Shown: positions 18,786-27,041 of the stretch, in pieces | How positions within the stretch are numbered: position 1 is the first letter of the stretch | Layout of the letters: each line of letters starts with the position of its first letter | Origin: Butyricimonas virosa | GTDB lineage: Bacteria > Bacteroidota > Bacteroidia > Bacteroidales > Marinifilaceae | Reading direction: 5' to 3' | DNA length: 64,000 nucleotides | NCBI RefSeq assembly: GCF_025148635.1 | Contig: NZ_CP102269.1 | Coordinates: 4,154,001-4,218,000 of the forward strand | The notes under the pieces: generated by a model | Told to the model about the DNA's origin: nothing | Seen by the model: only the letters and a program-made list of their open reading frames with translations | Databases searched by the model: none | Translations under genes and position numbers: made by a program

Positions 18786-18869
18786 ACCACTACTTTTGTT
18801 TATTGATGGGACGAATGAACTAGGCGAAAAGTTACAAAACTAATTAAGAATAGAAAACAATTTAAACTA

Positions 18870-18914
18870 AAATCCGGCTCAACAAAAGAGATTTCTCCAT
18901 GTCAAACCGGATTT
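18870..18914. other. Weak inverted repeat between the sigma operon and yitT-like gene
   Basis: AAATCCGG (18870-18877) and CCGGATTT (18907-18914) form 8-bp arms around a 29-base loop. It lies just past the 3' end of the leftward YitT gene and may be its terminator, but no T-run follows. Confidence 0.3.
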
Positions 18915-18947
18915 CCAATAAATTTATTACGAAATGATATTCTTGAC

Positions 18948-19880
18948 TCATTCAGCATCCAACCGCTTGAAACCTTTCCCGAGAATTTGTTTAGCGTCGA
19001 ATATCGTCACAAAAGCATTCGGGTCAATCTTGTATATGGCCTGTTGTAAAGTTACCATCTGCCGACGATTAACCATCGTCATGATCATCTCCTTTTCTGC
19101 ACGGTTGTACATACCTTGTATCGGCACGATGGAACCACCGCGGTGCAAGTCATTCAATACATACTCCCGAATTTCCTCTGCTTTGTCGGAGATAATAAAG
19201 AAACTTTTCTCTGCATTGAACCCTTGAAGGATTATATCAATCGTTTTACCCATGAGGAAAATCGAAAGCCACGAATACATCGGCACCTTCCAGTCTTGGA
19301 ACATAAGAAAACCGAAAACCACGATACACGAATCAATCATTATCTGCAACTGTCCCAGCGGACGATGAGTCCACTTGTAAAGTATGTTCGATAACACATC
19401 GGTTCCCCCGCTTGACGCACGTGTTTTCATGATCATCCCCACGCCAACACCCATGACGACACCACCAAAAATACACGCCAACAACACCTCATCACCTAAC
19501 TTGAAAGGATCGAGTGCCATCATCGGATCCGTGGGTATCGGCTCACCCATCAATGTTAACAAGAGCGTAGGCAAACTATCAGAGAAAACAGCGACAAGGA
19601 TGAAACAAATAAACGTTTTCACCCCAAAACCGGAACCCAGTACCCGCAGGCCCAACAAACTCAATGGCAGGTTGAAACACAAGGCGGCTATACCGATCGG
19701 GAACCCCCACTTGTGTTGAAGGACGATCGTGATACCATAGATTCCCCCCGGGACAATTTTATAAGGTGCCATAAAACAACTATACCCCAGTGCTAGCACA
19801 AAAGCACCCCCGATGAGTAAGGCATATGTCCGGAACCACTCACGGGTAAACGGTTTCTCTTTTAAAAGTATATTCACCAT
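18948..19880 (-). CDS. YitT family membrane protein
   Basis: This 310-residue protein has five to six membrane helices in the first 200 residues (including AFVLALGYSCFMAPYKIVPGG and the glycine-rich GGVVMGVGVGMIMKTRASSGG, typical of the family). A soluble C-terminal DUF2179 domain follows (about 215-305). Members occur widely in Bacteroidota and Firmicutes; the substrate or role is not established. It is transcribed alone, divergent from the TetR gene. Confidence 0.85.
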   Translation of the reverse strand: MVNILLKEKPFTREWFRTYALLIGGAFVLALGYSCFMAPYKIVPGGIYGITIVLQHKWGFPIGIAALCFNLPLSLLGLRVLGSGFGVKTFICFILVAVFSDSLPTLLLTLMGEPIPTDPMMALDPFKLGDEVLLACIFGGVVMGVGVGMIMKTRASSGGTDVLSNILYKWTHRPLGQLQIMIDSCIVVFGFLMFQDWKVPMYSWLSIFLMGKTIDIILQGFNAEKSFFIISDKAEEIREYVLNDLHRGGSIVPIQGMYNRAEKEMIMTMVNRRQMVTLQQAIYKIDPNAFVTIFDAKQILGKGFKRLDAE

Positions 19881-20009
19881 TTCATCTAATTTAAATTCGG
19901 CCGCGAATATACACCTCCCCTACCTCACGAAATATGACAAAAGTCATCTTTCCGAGGGAAAATATCTTAATCTGTTTTTTAACACTTCTGTATTACCCGT
20001 GGCATTGAT

Positions 20010-20040
20010 TTTGCTCGTACGAGAATATTAATTATAATTG
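20010..20040 (+). promoter_or_regulatory. tetR-type gene promoter with embedded palindrome
   Basis: TTTG (20010-20013) is followed after exactly 19 bases by TATAATTG (20033-20040), one mismatch from TAnnTTTG. The spacer begins with the perfect 10-bp palindrome CTCGTACGAG (20014-20023), placed where a bound repressor would block polymerase. It is a candidate autoregulatory operator of the downstream TetR protein. Confidence 0.55.
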
Positions 20041-20068
20041 CACACTTTTTCCAATTTGTGAAATTAAA

Positions 20069-20653
20069 ATGAGAACAACCTTACTGATTACGAAAGAAAA
20101 AATTATCAGCGTGGCACAAAAATTGTTCATAGAAACAAGTTTTTATCGAACAACGATGAAGGATATTGCCCGTGCCGCTAAAGTCAGTCGGCGCACGCTA
20201 TACACTCATTTTAACAGTAAGGAAGACATTTTTAACCACATCGTGGATCAAAAAATAGAATTAATCGAACAAAAACTTGAACAGGCAGTCAGAACGGCCT
20301 TGCCAGCCGACAAACGGTTGAAGTTATACATCAAGGAACGATTCAATTTAATAGCGGAACTCATGGGCGGTAGCCAACCTATCAAAGAAACTTTTTTACA
20401 CAATAACAGCAAGATTGAAATACTACGGGAGAATATTGACAGACAAGAGCTCGAACTTCTCTATTCAATCCTTCGGAACGGGGCCGATGCGGGAATCTTC
20501 TCGATCAAGCAACCCCGGCGTTTGGCTAATTCCCTGCAATCCGTCTTCAAAAGCCTGGAATTCGGTTTCATACGCCAGTACGAACATCAACCACGACCAC
20601 AAGTGATTAACGAGTATATTAACATATTATTTCACGGTATAATTAAGAAATAA
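20069..20653 (+). CDS. TetR/AcrR family transcriptional regulator
   Basis: This 194-residue DNA-binding repressor has an N-terminal TetR helix-turn-helix (about 10-57; FYRTTMKDIARAAKVSRRTLYTHFNSKEDIF is the recognition region, here cited by its ends). An all-helical ligand-binding and dimerisation domain follows. It precedes the KAS III gene by 18 bases in the same direction and probably controls itself and that gene through the palindrome at 20014-20023. The ligand is unknown; an acyl compound is plausible from the neighbour. Confidence 0.88.
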   Translation: MRTTLLITKEKIISVAQKLFIETSFYRTTMKDIARAAKVSRRTLYTHFNSKEDIFNHIVDQKIELIEQKLEQAVRTALPADKRLKLYIKERFNLIAELMGGSQPIKETFLHNNSKIEILRENIDRQELELLYSILRNGADAGIFSIKQPRRLANSLQSVFKSLEFGFIRQYEHQPRPQVINEYINILFHGIIKK

Positions 20654-20671
20654 ACTAACACGCACTACGAT

Positions 20672-21625
20672 ATGGAATTATATATCAACGCCTTTGCCCA
20701 TTATCTCCCGGACAACCGAGTACCTAACTCTTACTTCAAAGACGTGAATGGTCTGGATGACGAGTGGATTCGCACTCGTACTGGAATAAGCACCCGGAGT
20801 AAGGCTGGCGAGAACGAGAACACGAATACCATGGCCTTGGAAGCCGTTAAGCGCTTGCACGAAAAACTACCCTTCCCCATAGAGGAAGTCGACTTGATCG
20901 TGGCTGCTACTTACTCCCCCCACGACACGGTAGCAACAGCAGCGCACATGATACAACGTCATTTTAAGGCACGAGCCGCACGCTGTCTCACTGTTTCGGC
21001 AGCCTGTTCCTCGTTTATCAACGCCATGGAAATTGTAGAAGGATATTTCGCCATGAACAAGGCAACAAAAGCCATCGTCGTGGCCTCTGAGCATAACACG
21101 GAATACAGTAACGAGACTTGCCCGCAAAGTGGTCACCTGTGGGGTGACGGGTCTGTGGCAATCGCCATTTCCACCATACCGGAAGGAGAAAAAGCAGCCC
21201 GTATACTTAATATATTTACCCGCGGACTCGGACACATCGGCAAAGCAGACACCGCCGTTTACCTACGCCCACATCACGGGGGTATCGGTATGCCGGAAGG
21301 GCGTGACGTATTTATCAATGCCTGCCATTACATGATCGAGGGATTAAATGCTGTAACTAATAGCCAAGGCATAAAACTGACAGACTTGAAATTCATCGCC
21401 TCTCACCAAGCCAACAAGCGAATCATGGCTACCGTTGCACGTCAGATCGATTTCCCCGAAGATCACATGTTATCGAACATCGAGGAAGTAGGTAACACGG
21501 GATGCCCTAGTTGTGCTATCGCCTTATCGCAAAACCTTGACCGAGTCGACCATGGTGACCTCGTGGCACTCTCCGTGTTCGGGGGTGGGTACTCTTGCGG
21601 GGCAGTACTCTTGCAATTTTTATAA
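20672..21625 (+). CDS. 3-oxoacyl-ACP synthase III-like enzyme
   Basis: This 317-residue thiolase-fold condensing enzyme of the FabH (KAS III) family joins an acyl-CoA starter to malonyl-ACP. The triad is visible: Cys in VSAACSSF (near 111), His in ASHQANKR (near 246) and Asn in EEVGNTGC (near 276). The C-terminal GGGYSCGA motif is also family-typical. It is co-directional with a TetR gene just upstream and followed by a strong terminator. Because it lies outside a fatty-acid gene cluster, it may be a specialised or branched-chain starter paralogue rather than the housekeeping FabH. Confidence 0.88.
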   Translation: MELYINAFAHYLPDNRVPNSYFKDVNGLDDEWIRTRTGISTRSKAGENENTNTMALEAVKRLHEKLPFPIEEVDLIVAATYSPHDTVATAAHMIQRHFKARAARCLTVSAACSSFINAMEIVEGYFAMNKATKAIVVASEHNTEYSNETCPQSGHLWGDGSVAIAISTIPEGEKAARILNIFTRGLGHIGKADTAVYLRPHHGGIGMPEGRDVFINACHYMIEGLNAVTNSQGIKLTDLKFIASHQANKRIMATVARQIDFPEDHMLSNIEEVGNTGCPSCAIALSQNLDRVDHGDLVALSVFGGGYSCGAVLLQFL

Positions 21626-21640
21626 GCAAATACAGAATCA

Positions 21641-21682
21641 AAAAAATGAATCCCAATGAACACTCATTTGGATTCATTTTTT
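21641..21682 (+). terminator. Terminator after the KAS III gene
   Basis: Arms AAAAAATGAATCC (21641-21653) and GGATTCATTTTTT (21670-21682) form a 13-bp hairpin with a T-rich 3' side, 15 bases after the KAS III stop codon. Confidence 0.8.
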
Positions 21683-21706
21683 AGTCTATACGCAATAAAA
21701 AAGATA

Positions 21707-21714
21707 TACCTTTG
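21707..21714 (+). promoter_or_regulatory. -7 box of mnmE
   Basis: TACCTTTG matches TAnnTTTG. The predicted transcript start near 21721 leaves about 10 bases of leader before the ATG at 21731. Confidence 0.5.
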
Positions 21715-21730
21715 CACGAAAGAAATTACC

Positions 21731-23125
21731 ATGAATGACCAGACTGTAATATGTGCCATTGCCACGGCCCCCGGAATGGGTGCTATCGCCGTGATTCGCC
21801 TATCAGGGAAAGGATGTATTGAAATTTGTGACCGGATATTTGTTTCACCTTCCTATAAAAAACTGGTGGATGTTCTTCCGAATACAATTCATTTCGGAAA
21901 GATCGTCAACAAGGAGGAACTGATTGATGAAGTACTAATCTCCGTGTTCCACGCCCCCCACTCCTTCACCGGAGAAGACTCCATCGAAATTTCCTGCCAT
22001 GGTTCAGTATACATTCAGCAACGCATATTACAACTATTAATCTCCTCCGGAGCACGGCTTGCCGCCCCCGGAGAATTTACTCAACGGGCTTTCTTGAATG
22101 GTAAAATGGACCTTTCACAAGCAGAAGCCGTTGCAGATCTAATCGCCTCATCCTCGGCAGCCGCCCACAAAATGGCATTAAGCCAAATGCGGGGTGGATT
22201 CTCGGACGAACTGATGAAACTGCGAATGGAACTGTTGCACATCACCTCCCTGTTGGAACTGGAACTGGATTTCTCGGAGGAAGACGTGGAGTTCGCCGAC
22301 CGATCGGAACTTCGGAGTATTGCCATCGGTATTGACACGTTAATTTCTCGCTTATGTGCCTCCTTCTCCCTTGGCAACGTGATCAAAAACGGCATCCCGG
22401 TAGCCATTGTCGGTAATACTAACGTGGGAAAAAGTACCCTACTCAACGCTTTGCTAAAAGAAGATCGTGCCATCGTGTCCGACATCGAGGGTACCACTCG
22501 CGACGTGATAGAGGATACCATCAACCTCCAGGGAATCACCTTCCGTTTTATCGATACGGCAGGCATCCGCCACACAGACGACCGAGTAGAAAACATGGGT
22601 ATCGAACGTACTTTTTCCAAAATTGAACAAGCCCGTATCGTATTGTTTTTAATAGATGCCACCAAAAACACGGAACAATTCCTTCCCTATTATACCCAAG
22701 TGAAAGAACATCTCGGACCGGATACCCGTTTAGTCATTTTACTCAACAAGACAGACCAAACAGATTCTGCCGACATGATCTTGTCACAAATCACGTCTCT
22801 ATCTTCCGGGGAAAAGATTCTCCCGATTGCTGCAAAGACTGGATATAACATCCATCACTTGGTGGACGAGCTAGTTTCCACGATCAACCTAAACGCACTT
22901 CATTCAGGAGATGTCATCGTCAGCAATGCCCGCCATTACGAAGCCCTCTCCCATGCCCGCCTAGCCATCGAGCGAGTCATTACCGGCCTGGACTCCCATC
23001 TTAGTGGTGAGTTTGTATCACAAGACATTCGGGAATGCCTGCATTATCTCGGTGAAATCACGGGACAAATCACGACGGATGAGGTATTGGGAAATATATT
23101 TAAGAATTTTTGCATCGGTAAATAG
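21731..23125 (+). CDS. mnmE: tRNA uridine-34 modification GTPase MnmE
   Basis: MnmE (464 residues) works with MnmG to modify the wobble uridine of certain tRNAs (cmnm5/nm5U). The N-terminal tetrahydrofolate-binding domain contains ATAPGMGAIAVIRLSG. The inserted GTPase domain (about 215-370) has GNTNVGKST, DTAGIRH and LLNKTD. The protein ends in the conserved FCIGK with its catalytic Cys. The start at 21731 is favoured because the upstream alternative (21656) lies within the terminator hairpin. The mobile element begins at its stop codon, and a second FCIGK-stop block follows 3 bases later, so the element seems to use this gene end as its target while leaving the gene intact. Confidence 0.96.
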   Translation: MNDQTVICAIATAPGMGAIAVIRLSGKGCIEICDRIFVSPSYKKLVDVLPNTIHFGKIVNKEELIDEVLISVFHAPHSFTGEDSIEISCHGSVYIQQRILQLLISSGARLAAPGEFTQRAFLNGKMDLSQAEAVADLIASSSAAAHKMALSQMRGGFSDELMKLRMELLHITSLLELELDFSEEDVEFADRSELRSIAIGIDTLISRLCASFSLGNVIKNGIPVAIVGNTNVGKSTLLNALLKEDRAIVSDIEGTTRDVIEDTINLQGITFRFIDTAGIRHTDDRVENMGIERTFSKIEQARIVLFLIDATKNTEQFLPYYTQVKEHLGPDTRLVILLNKTDQTDSADMILSQITSLSSGEKILPIAAKTGYNIHHLVDELVSTINLNALHSGDVIVSNARHYEALSHARLAIERVITGLDSHLSGEFVSQDIRECLHYLGEITGQITTDEVLGNIFKNFCIGK

Positions 23126-23146
23126 ACATTCTGTATTGGAAAGTAA
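23108..23146 (+). repeat. Tandem mnmE 3'-end blocks, probable left attachment site
   Basis: Two 18-bp blocks, 23108-23125 (the real mnmE end) and 23129-23146 (TTCTGTATTGGAAAGTAA), both spell F-C-I-G-K-stop. They agree at 12 of 18 positions and every difference is at a third codon position. Such synonymous-only divergence implies that the second block descends from another mnmE gene rather than arising by chance. Integration into the 3' end of mnmE/trmE is established for the SGI1 family of islands. The tyrosine integrase gene begins 236 bases downstream. Confidence 0.7.
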
Positions 23147-23165
23147 TCCAATGAAAAGAAAACCA

Positions 23166-23240
23166 TAAAAAGAGAAAATACAAAGCTGTAAATTACATAA
23201 AATCAGTAATTTAATTTTTTACAAAGCTTTTCTCTTTTTA
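23166..23240 (+). terminator. Long hairpin between mnmE end and integrase
   Basis: A perfect 13-bp outer stem (TAAAAAGAGAAAA at 23166-23178 with TTTTCTCTTTTTA at 23228-23240) encloses an inner 8-bp stem (GTAAATTA 23188-23195 / TAATTTAC-like 23206-23213). It may end the mnmE transcript or insulate the element's first gene. Confidence 0.5.
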
Positions 23241-23274
23241 TATGCGTTTTCTATGTGGTTCGATATTTTTTCGC

Positions 23275-23351
23275 TAATTTTGTCCCCAGTTTGTCCCCCG
23301 TATGGGGAACGAGGGACAAAAAACTGTCCCCCGAGGGACAAAATTGTCCCC
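23275..23351 (+). promoter_or_regulatory. Integrase promoter with TGTCCCC repeat array
   Basis: The -7-like box TAATTTTG (23275-23282) overlaps the first of four TGTCCCC copies (23281, 23292, 23325 and 23345). Two inverted GAGGGACA copies lie at 23311-23318 and 23333-23340. All lie between the probable attachment site and the integrase start at 23382. They look like binding sites for the integrase, an excisionase or a repressor of the integrase gene. Confidence 0.55.
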
Positions 23352-23381
23352 TATTAAATAACCGCTTTAATAGAAGACATC

Positions 23382-24563
23382 ATGGCAAAGAAAACGATTG
23401 AACCGAAAGAACCAGTGAAGCTTCGAGAAAAAGTGTTGGCAAACGGAAGTAGAAGTCTATATCTGGACATTTACCGGAATGGAAAGAGACATAAAGAGTA
23501 TCTGAAACTATATCTGTTCGATGCAAAGACTCCGGCAGAGAAAGAACAGAACCGCCAAACCTTGGCAACAGCACAAGCTGTTAAGGCAAAGCGGACGATT
23601 GAGATTCAAAACGGCGAATACACCTTTACGAGACAATTCAAGGAAGATACTCCTTTCCTTGAATATTATCGTAATATGGTTGAAGAGAGACGAAAGAATC
23701 CAGAGTCACAGGGTAATTGGGGAAACTGGCGTAGCTGTCTTAGATATCTGGAATTATATTGTGATGAATCTACAACTTTCAGGGATGTCACTCCTGAATT
23801 TGTTTCAGGGTTCAAGTCTTTTCTGGAAAACGTAGAGAAAGATGTCTATAAAAGAACAACAGGGGTCCGTCGAGAACGTGATACATTTCAGGGTCTATCT
23901 CAAAATTCAAAGGTGTCATATTTCAATAAGCTCAGAGCTTGTATAAATCATGCCTTTGATGAAAGAATTATCGCCGTAAATCCACTACGTGGAATTGAGG
24001 GGTTCAAGGCCGCCGAGAGTAAGCGCGACTATTTGACTTTAGAGGAAGTCAGAACATTGGCAAGCACTTCATGTCGCTTCCCCATATTGAAGAGAGCTTT
24101 TCTTTTTTCATGCCTTACAGGACTTCGTAAAAGCGACATCCAAAAACTAACATGGGGCGAAGTCCAGAAATTTGGCGACTTTACGCGAATTGTTTTCAGA
24201 CAAAAGAAAACTGGCGGACAGGAATACCTGGACATCAGTCCACAAGCTGAAAGATACATGGGAGAAAGAGGAAAACCTGATGACAATGTATTCAGCGGCT
24301 TCACATATGGTTCATGGACATCTGTAGAATTGAAGCGTTGGGCATGGGAAGCAGGTATCCATAAGGACCTCACTTTTCATTGCGGAAGACATACTTTTGC
24401 TGTGCTCATGCTTGATTTGGGTACGGACATATATACTGTATCGAAGCTGCTCGGTCATAAGGAAATTTCAACCACGCAGATTTACGCAAAAGTTTTGGAT
24501 AAAAACAAGCAGAATGCAGTTTCTCTTATACCCGAGATAGAACAACCAAAAGATCATGAATAA
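23382..24563 (+). CDS. int: Tyrosine recombinase, integrase of the ICE
   Basis: This 393-residue DNA integrase of the Bacteroidota conjugative-transposon type should cut and rejoin the attachment sites next to mnmE. An arm-binding N-terminus and a SAM-like core-binding domain (about 100-200) are followed by the catalytic domain with R249 (TGLRKSD), H333-x-x-R336-H337 (HCGRH), H in LLGHKE and nucleophile Y368 (TTQIYAKV). All catalytic residues are present. It is the first gene of the element, and its end overlaps the next gene by 8 bases. The closeness to the duplicated mnmE end links it to that site. Confidence 0.93.
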   Translation: MAKKTIEPKEPVKLREKVLANGSRSLYLDIYRNGKRHKEYLKLYLFDAKTPAEKEQNRQTLATAQAVKAKRTIEIQNGEYTFTRQFKEDTPFLEYYRNMVEERRKNPESQGNWGNWRSCLRYLELYCDESTTFRDVTPEFVSGFKSFLENVEKDVYKRTTGVRRERDTFQGLSQNSKVSYFNKLRACINHAFDERIIAVNPLRGIEGFKAAESKRDYLTLEEVRTLASTSCRFPILKRAFLFSCLTGLRKSDIQKLTWGEVQKFGDFTRIVFRQKKTGGQEYLDISPQAERYMGERGKPDDNVFSGFTYGSWTSVELKRWAWEAGIHKDLTFHCGRHTFAVLMLDLGTDIYTVSKLLGHKEISTTQIYAKVLDKNKQNAVSLIPEIEQPKDHE

Positions 24564-26058
24564 ACAGGACATCGTTATAAAAATAGCCAAGATTACTCGA
24601 TTGACTGGAGAAATCAAGCATTGTATAGATGTTGACGGAAATGTCAACCTTGACCTTTTTGTGCCTGATCTTCTTTTCCTCAGCTCATGGATAGAAGAAA
24701 TCTATGACTATGTACTCACGGATAAATCTCCAAATCTGGAACAACTGATCAGAAACATGGGATTTAACGATGCCGTAGAAAGTTATGTTCGAAGTCACAG
24801 AAATGATATTAGACCATCTGTACTTGAAGTGTTGGAGAACTATTTCTTCACGTCAAGGGAACTGATTGAACTCTGCAATGAGAATAGCAATGAACGCAAG
24901 GGAAAGTATATATATCTGGTAGAACCATTGGCAAATGCAAAAGTGGCCGGACTTTTAGATAGAGCTGTTGATGCCGGCATACTGGATAAATATTATCAGC
25001 CCATACCTGGTCTGAAAGTGATGCATCTTATGATTATTGCGTATGCTGTATCATCCATCTGCAAATTCAAACACCAATATACATTCTTTGAGAAGCAATG
25101 GGGCGGCACTCGTATAAGTACCAGTAAAATGCCCAGATACAGGACTGAGGAATATGAGAAAACCATGTCACTCTATCCGGAAGTAGATTTCTCTGATATG
25201 ATTCCACAGCATAAAGTGACTGTCTTCTACATTACACAAAATACAGAAGAAGTAAATGAAATGTATCTGGACTTGATAAAGTACAAATACATTTCTCCAA
25301 AGACAACATTTGAAGCATTCAAGGGTATTGTAGGAAAAGCTGATTTCACCAAACCTGTGGAATGGATAAAAGGGCAACGTCAACTTGGTTTTTATATTTT
25401 TCAGGCTTTCAATAAGTATAATAGCAGAGATTTGTGGATTAAAGGTGAATGTTGTTTCAGTATTAAAGGCAAGTCTCCTCACAGAAATTGTTTTTTCTCA
25501 GGATATAGTTACATCAAGCGGCATGGACTTGTAGACAACTACGATGTGCGATTGAAATCTATTTGCGATAAATTTAATAACATAGACTCTCCTGCTCTGT
25601 CTGGTAGCGAACGTTTGATTCATACAAGCAAATTAGTTTTCCATAGTTCAAGACCAGAAGAAAGGAAAAAGAGACTGTATTCGGATTTGTTGAAAGGTGG
25701 ATACATTGCCCCTGAAACCACATATGATACATTCAGAGGAATTTTTGAAGAAATTGAATTTACTCAGCCTATTGTATGGATGAATAGACAGAGTACGTTG
25801 ATTTATTTTACCTATTTAGTATTTAAGGTGGACAATCCGTACGATTTATGGACGAAATGCGTATATTGTTTCCGATTGCAAGGAAATAAAAAGCTTAATA
25901 GAAACAGCCTTGACGGAAATTGCATAAAACTGATAAGAAGAGAAAAGCCCTACAATATGGAACTGAAAAAAATTGCCGACGAATACAATAGAGATGCCAT
26001 CAACAGTGCTGAAGCATCTGTTAATATGGTTGCTGACGCACATAATATTAATACTTAA
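24556..26058 (+). CDS. Unknown ICE protein with internal duplication
   Basis: This 500-residue soluble protein overlaps the integrase gene by 8 bases. Its N-terminal half is helical. The C-terminal half holds two copies of a module of about 105 residues (about 232-342 and 370-479). Equivalent stretches include YISPKTTFEAFKGI versus YIAPETTYDTFRGI, PVEWIKGQ versus PIVWMNRQ, and DLWIKGECCF versus DLWTKCVYCF. Similar modules occur in RteC-like regulators and other Bacteroidota element proteins, but I cannot assign it. Coupling to int suggests a role in integration, excision control or element regulation. Confidence 0.65.
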   Translation: MNKQDIVIKIAKITRLTGEIKHCIDVDGNVNLDLFVPDLLFLSSWIEEIYDYVLTDKSPNLEQLIRNMGFNDAVESYVRSHRNDIRPSVLEVLENYFFTSRELIELCNENSNERKGKYIYLVEPLANAKVAGLLDRAVDAGILDKYYQPIPGLKVMHLMIIAYAVSSICKFKHQYTFFEKQWGGTRISTSKMPRYRTEEYEKTMSLYPEVDFSDMIPQHKVTVFYITQNTEEVNEMYLDLIKYKYISPKTTFEAFKGIVGKADFTKPVEWIKGQRQLGFYIFQAFNKYNSRDLWIKGECCFSIKGKSPHRNCFFSGYSYIKRHGLVDNYDVRLKSICDKFNNIDSPALSGSERLIHTSKLVFHSSRPEERKKRLYSDLLKGGYIAPETTYDTFRGIFEEIEFTQPIVWMNRQSTLIYFTYLVFKVDNPYDLWTKCVYCFRLQGNKKLNRNSLDGNCIKLIRREKPYNMELKKIADEYNRDAINSAEASVNMVADAHNINT

Positions 26059-26083
26059 AATCACTCAACAATGACAAAGATTA

Positions 26084-26893
26084 ATGCTTTGCACCTCTCT
26101 CTTTTTGAAAAGAGTGATGCGTGGTTTCCAAAGGACACCTGCGCATACCGGTAAAGAAGGGCTATTCCGGTTGGTTAGACTTGCCTATAGTAGATACTCC
26201 GAAGAAGTGCCGACAAGGTTAAAGAGTTATCATAGGTTTACACTTGATTTCATAAACTCAAACCAATACCATGATGACACCGACGCATGGAGTAAAAATG
26301 AGCATCAGAAGAACTATAGAATCGTTGCAGAGCTTCTGACAAACCATGAGAAAATGGTACGCAGGTACTTCGACTGCGATTTACTAAATGAACAGGCAAT
26401 AAATAATCTCCTTAACGAGTTTTATGCGTCCGATTTGCCGGAATTGATGACACCAGATGGTTCGGTAACAGATACCATAAATGCAGTATGCGATAATACG
26501 ATTACTTTATACGATGACCATACTATTGACCTCATTGTGCGTCTTGCCAATGAGGTCAATTTGTTTACTGAAGTTTTGGATGTTAATGAAACCATCAGAA
26601 GGTATAAACGGCGTGAACTGAGGACAGTCACTTCAAGCAATAATTCTCGTCTTGCCTTGGTATTCGACAGGCTTTCCTTTCATAACATTATTCCATATAA
26701 TTGGCAATCTTTGATTGAGCGTGAAAAGTATGTACTGAGTTCAACTGGGAACAAGTATCTCAACAAGCACGATCTGGCTTCTACACTACACCGTATAAAA
26801 GATATGCCATTAAGTCCGCAAAACAAGAAAGTCCTATCAGTTGTGGATGGGTATGTTCGGTTAATCAAAGACAGAGAAAACAAACAAGAATAG
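26084..26893 (+). CDS. Hypothetical ICE protein
   Basis: This 269-residue, mostly helical, charged protein has no signal peptide or membrane segment. The N-terminus contains the arginine-rich segment KRVMRGFQRTPAHTGKEGL. A different-frame ATG at 26071 opens a 27-codon reading that also looks protein-like and overlaps this start, so the 5' end may be misplaced or frameshifted; Met at residue 12 is another option. It follows the duplicated-module protein by 25 bases and precedes the hairpin at 26974. Function is unknown. Confidence 0.5.
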   Translation: MLCTSLFLKRVMRGFQRTPAHTGKEGLFRLVRLAYSRYSEEVPTRLKSYHRFTLDFINSNQYHDDTDAWSKNEHQKNYRIVAELLTNHEKMVRRYFDCDLLNEQAINNLLNEFYASDLPELMTPDGSVTDTINAVCDNTITLYDDHTIDLIVRLANEVNLFTEVLDVNETIRRYKRRELRTVTSSNNSRLALVFDRLSFHNIIPYNWQSLIEREKYVLSSTGNKYLNKHDLASTLHRIKDMPLSPQNKKVLSVVDGYVRLIKDRENKQE

Positions 26894-26969
26894 AGAACTT
26901 TGTTGATATTCTTGTTGAGAATCATATTGATACTCAATAGTATCAATGTTCCGATGTTTCATACTCATG

Positions 26970-27008
26970 TATCTTTGCCCTCCGTAATCGATTACGTTTG
27001 AGGGCAAA
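26970..27008 (+). promoter_or_regulatory. Promoter -7 box and leader hairpin of the HTH genes
   Basis: TATCTTTG (26970-26977) is an exact TAnnTTTG box. It overlaps a strong hairpin with 9-bp arms TTTGCCCTC (26974-26982) and GAGGGCAAA (27000-27008), whose loop is itself the perfect palindrome CGTAATCGATTACG (26983-26996). The palindrome is a likely protein-binding site at the start of the transcript of the two HTH genes; the hairpin could alternatively end the upstream transcript. Confidence 0.5.
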
Positions 27009-27041
27009 GCCTTTTATGTAAAACTCTAGAATTAAAAACAA

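Noticed and set aside
21656..21730. In-frame extension of mnmE to an earlier ATG
   Set aside because: The extension overlaps the terminator hairpin of the preceding gene and the -7 box, and MnmE of normal length begins at 21731.
23281..23351. TGTCCCC repeats as a CRISPR array
   Set aside because: Units are only 7-8 bp, unevenly spaced and in both orientations; no cas genes are present.
23100..23381. tRNA gene as integration target
   Set aside because: No cloverleaf-like sequence is seen; the junction lies in the mnmE protein-coding end instead.
26071..26151. 27-codon ORF in a different frame at the start of the 269-residue gene
   Set aside because: It looks protein-like but is too short to call; it may be a frameshifted 5' end and is noted in that gene's entry.
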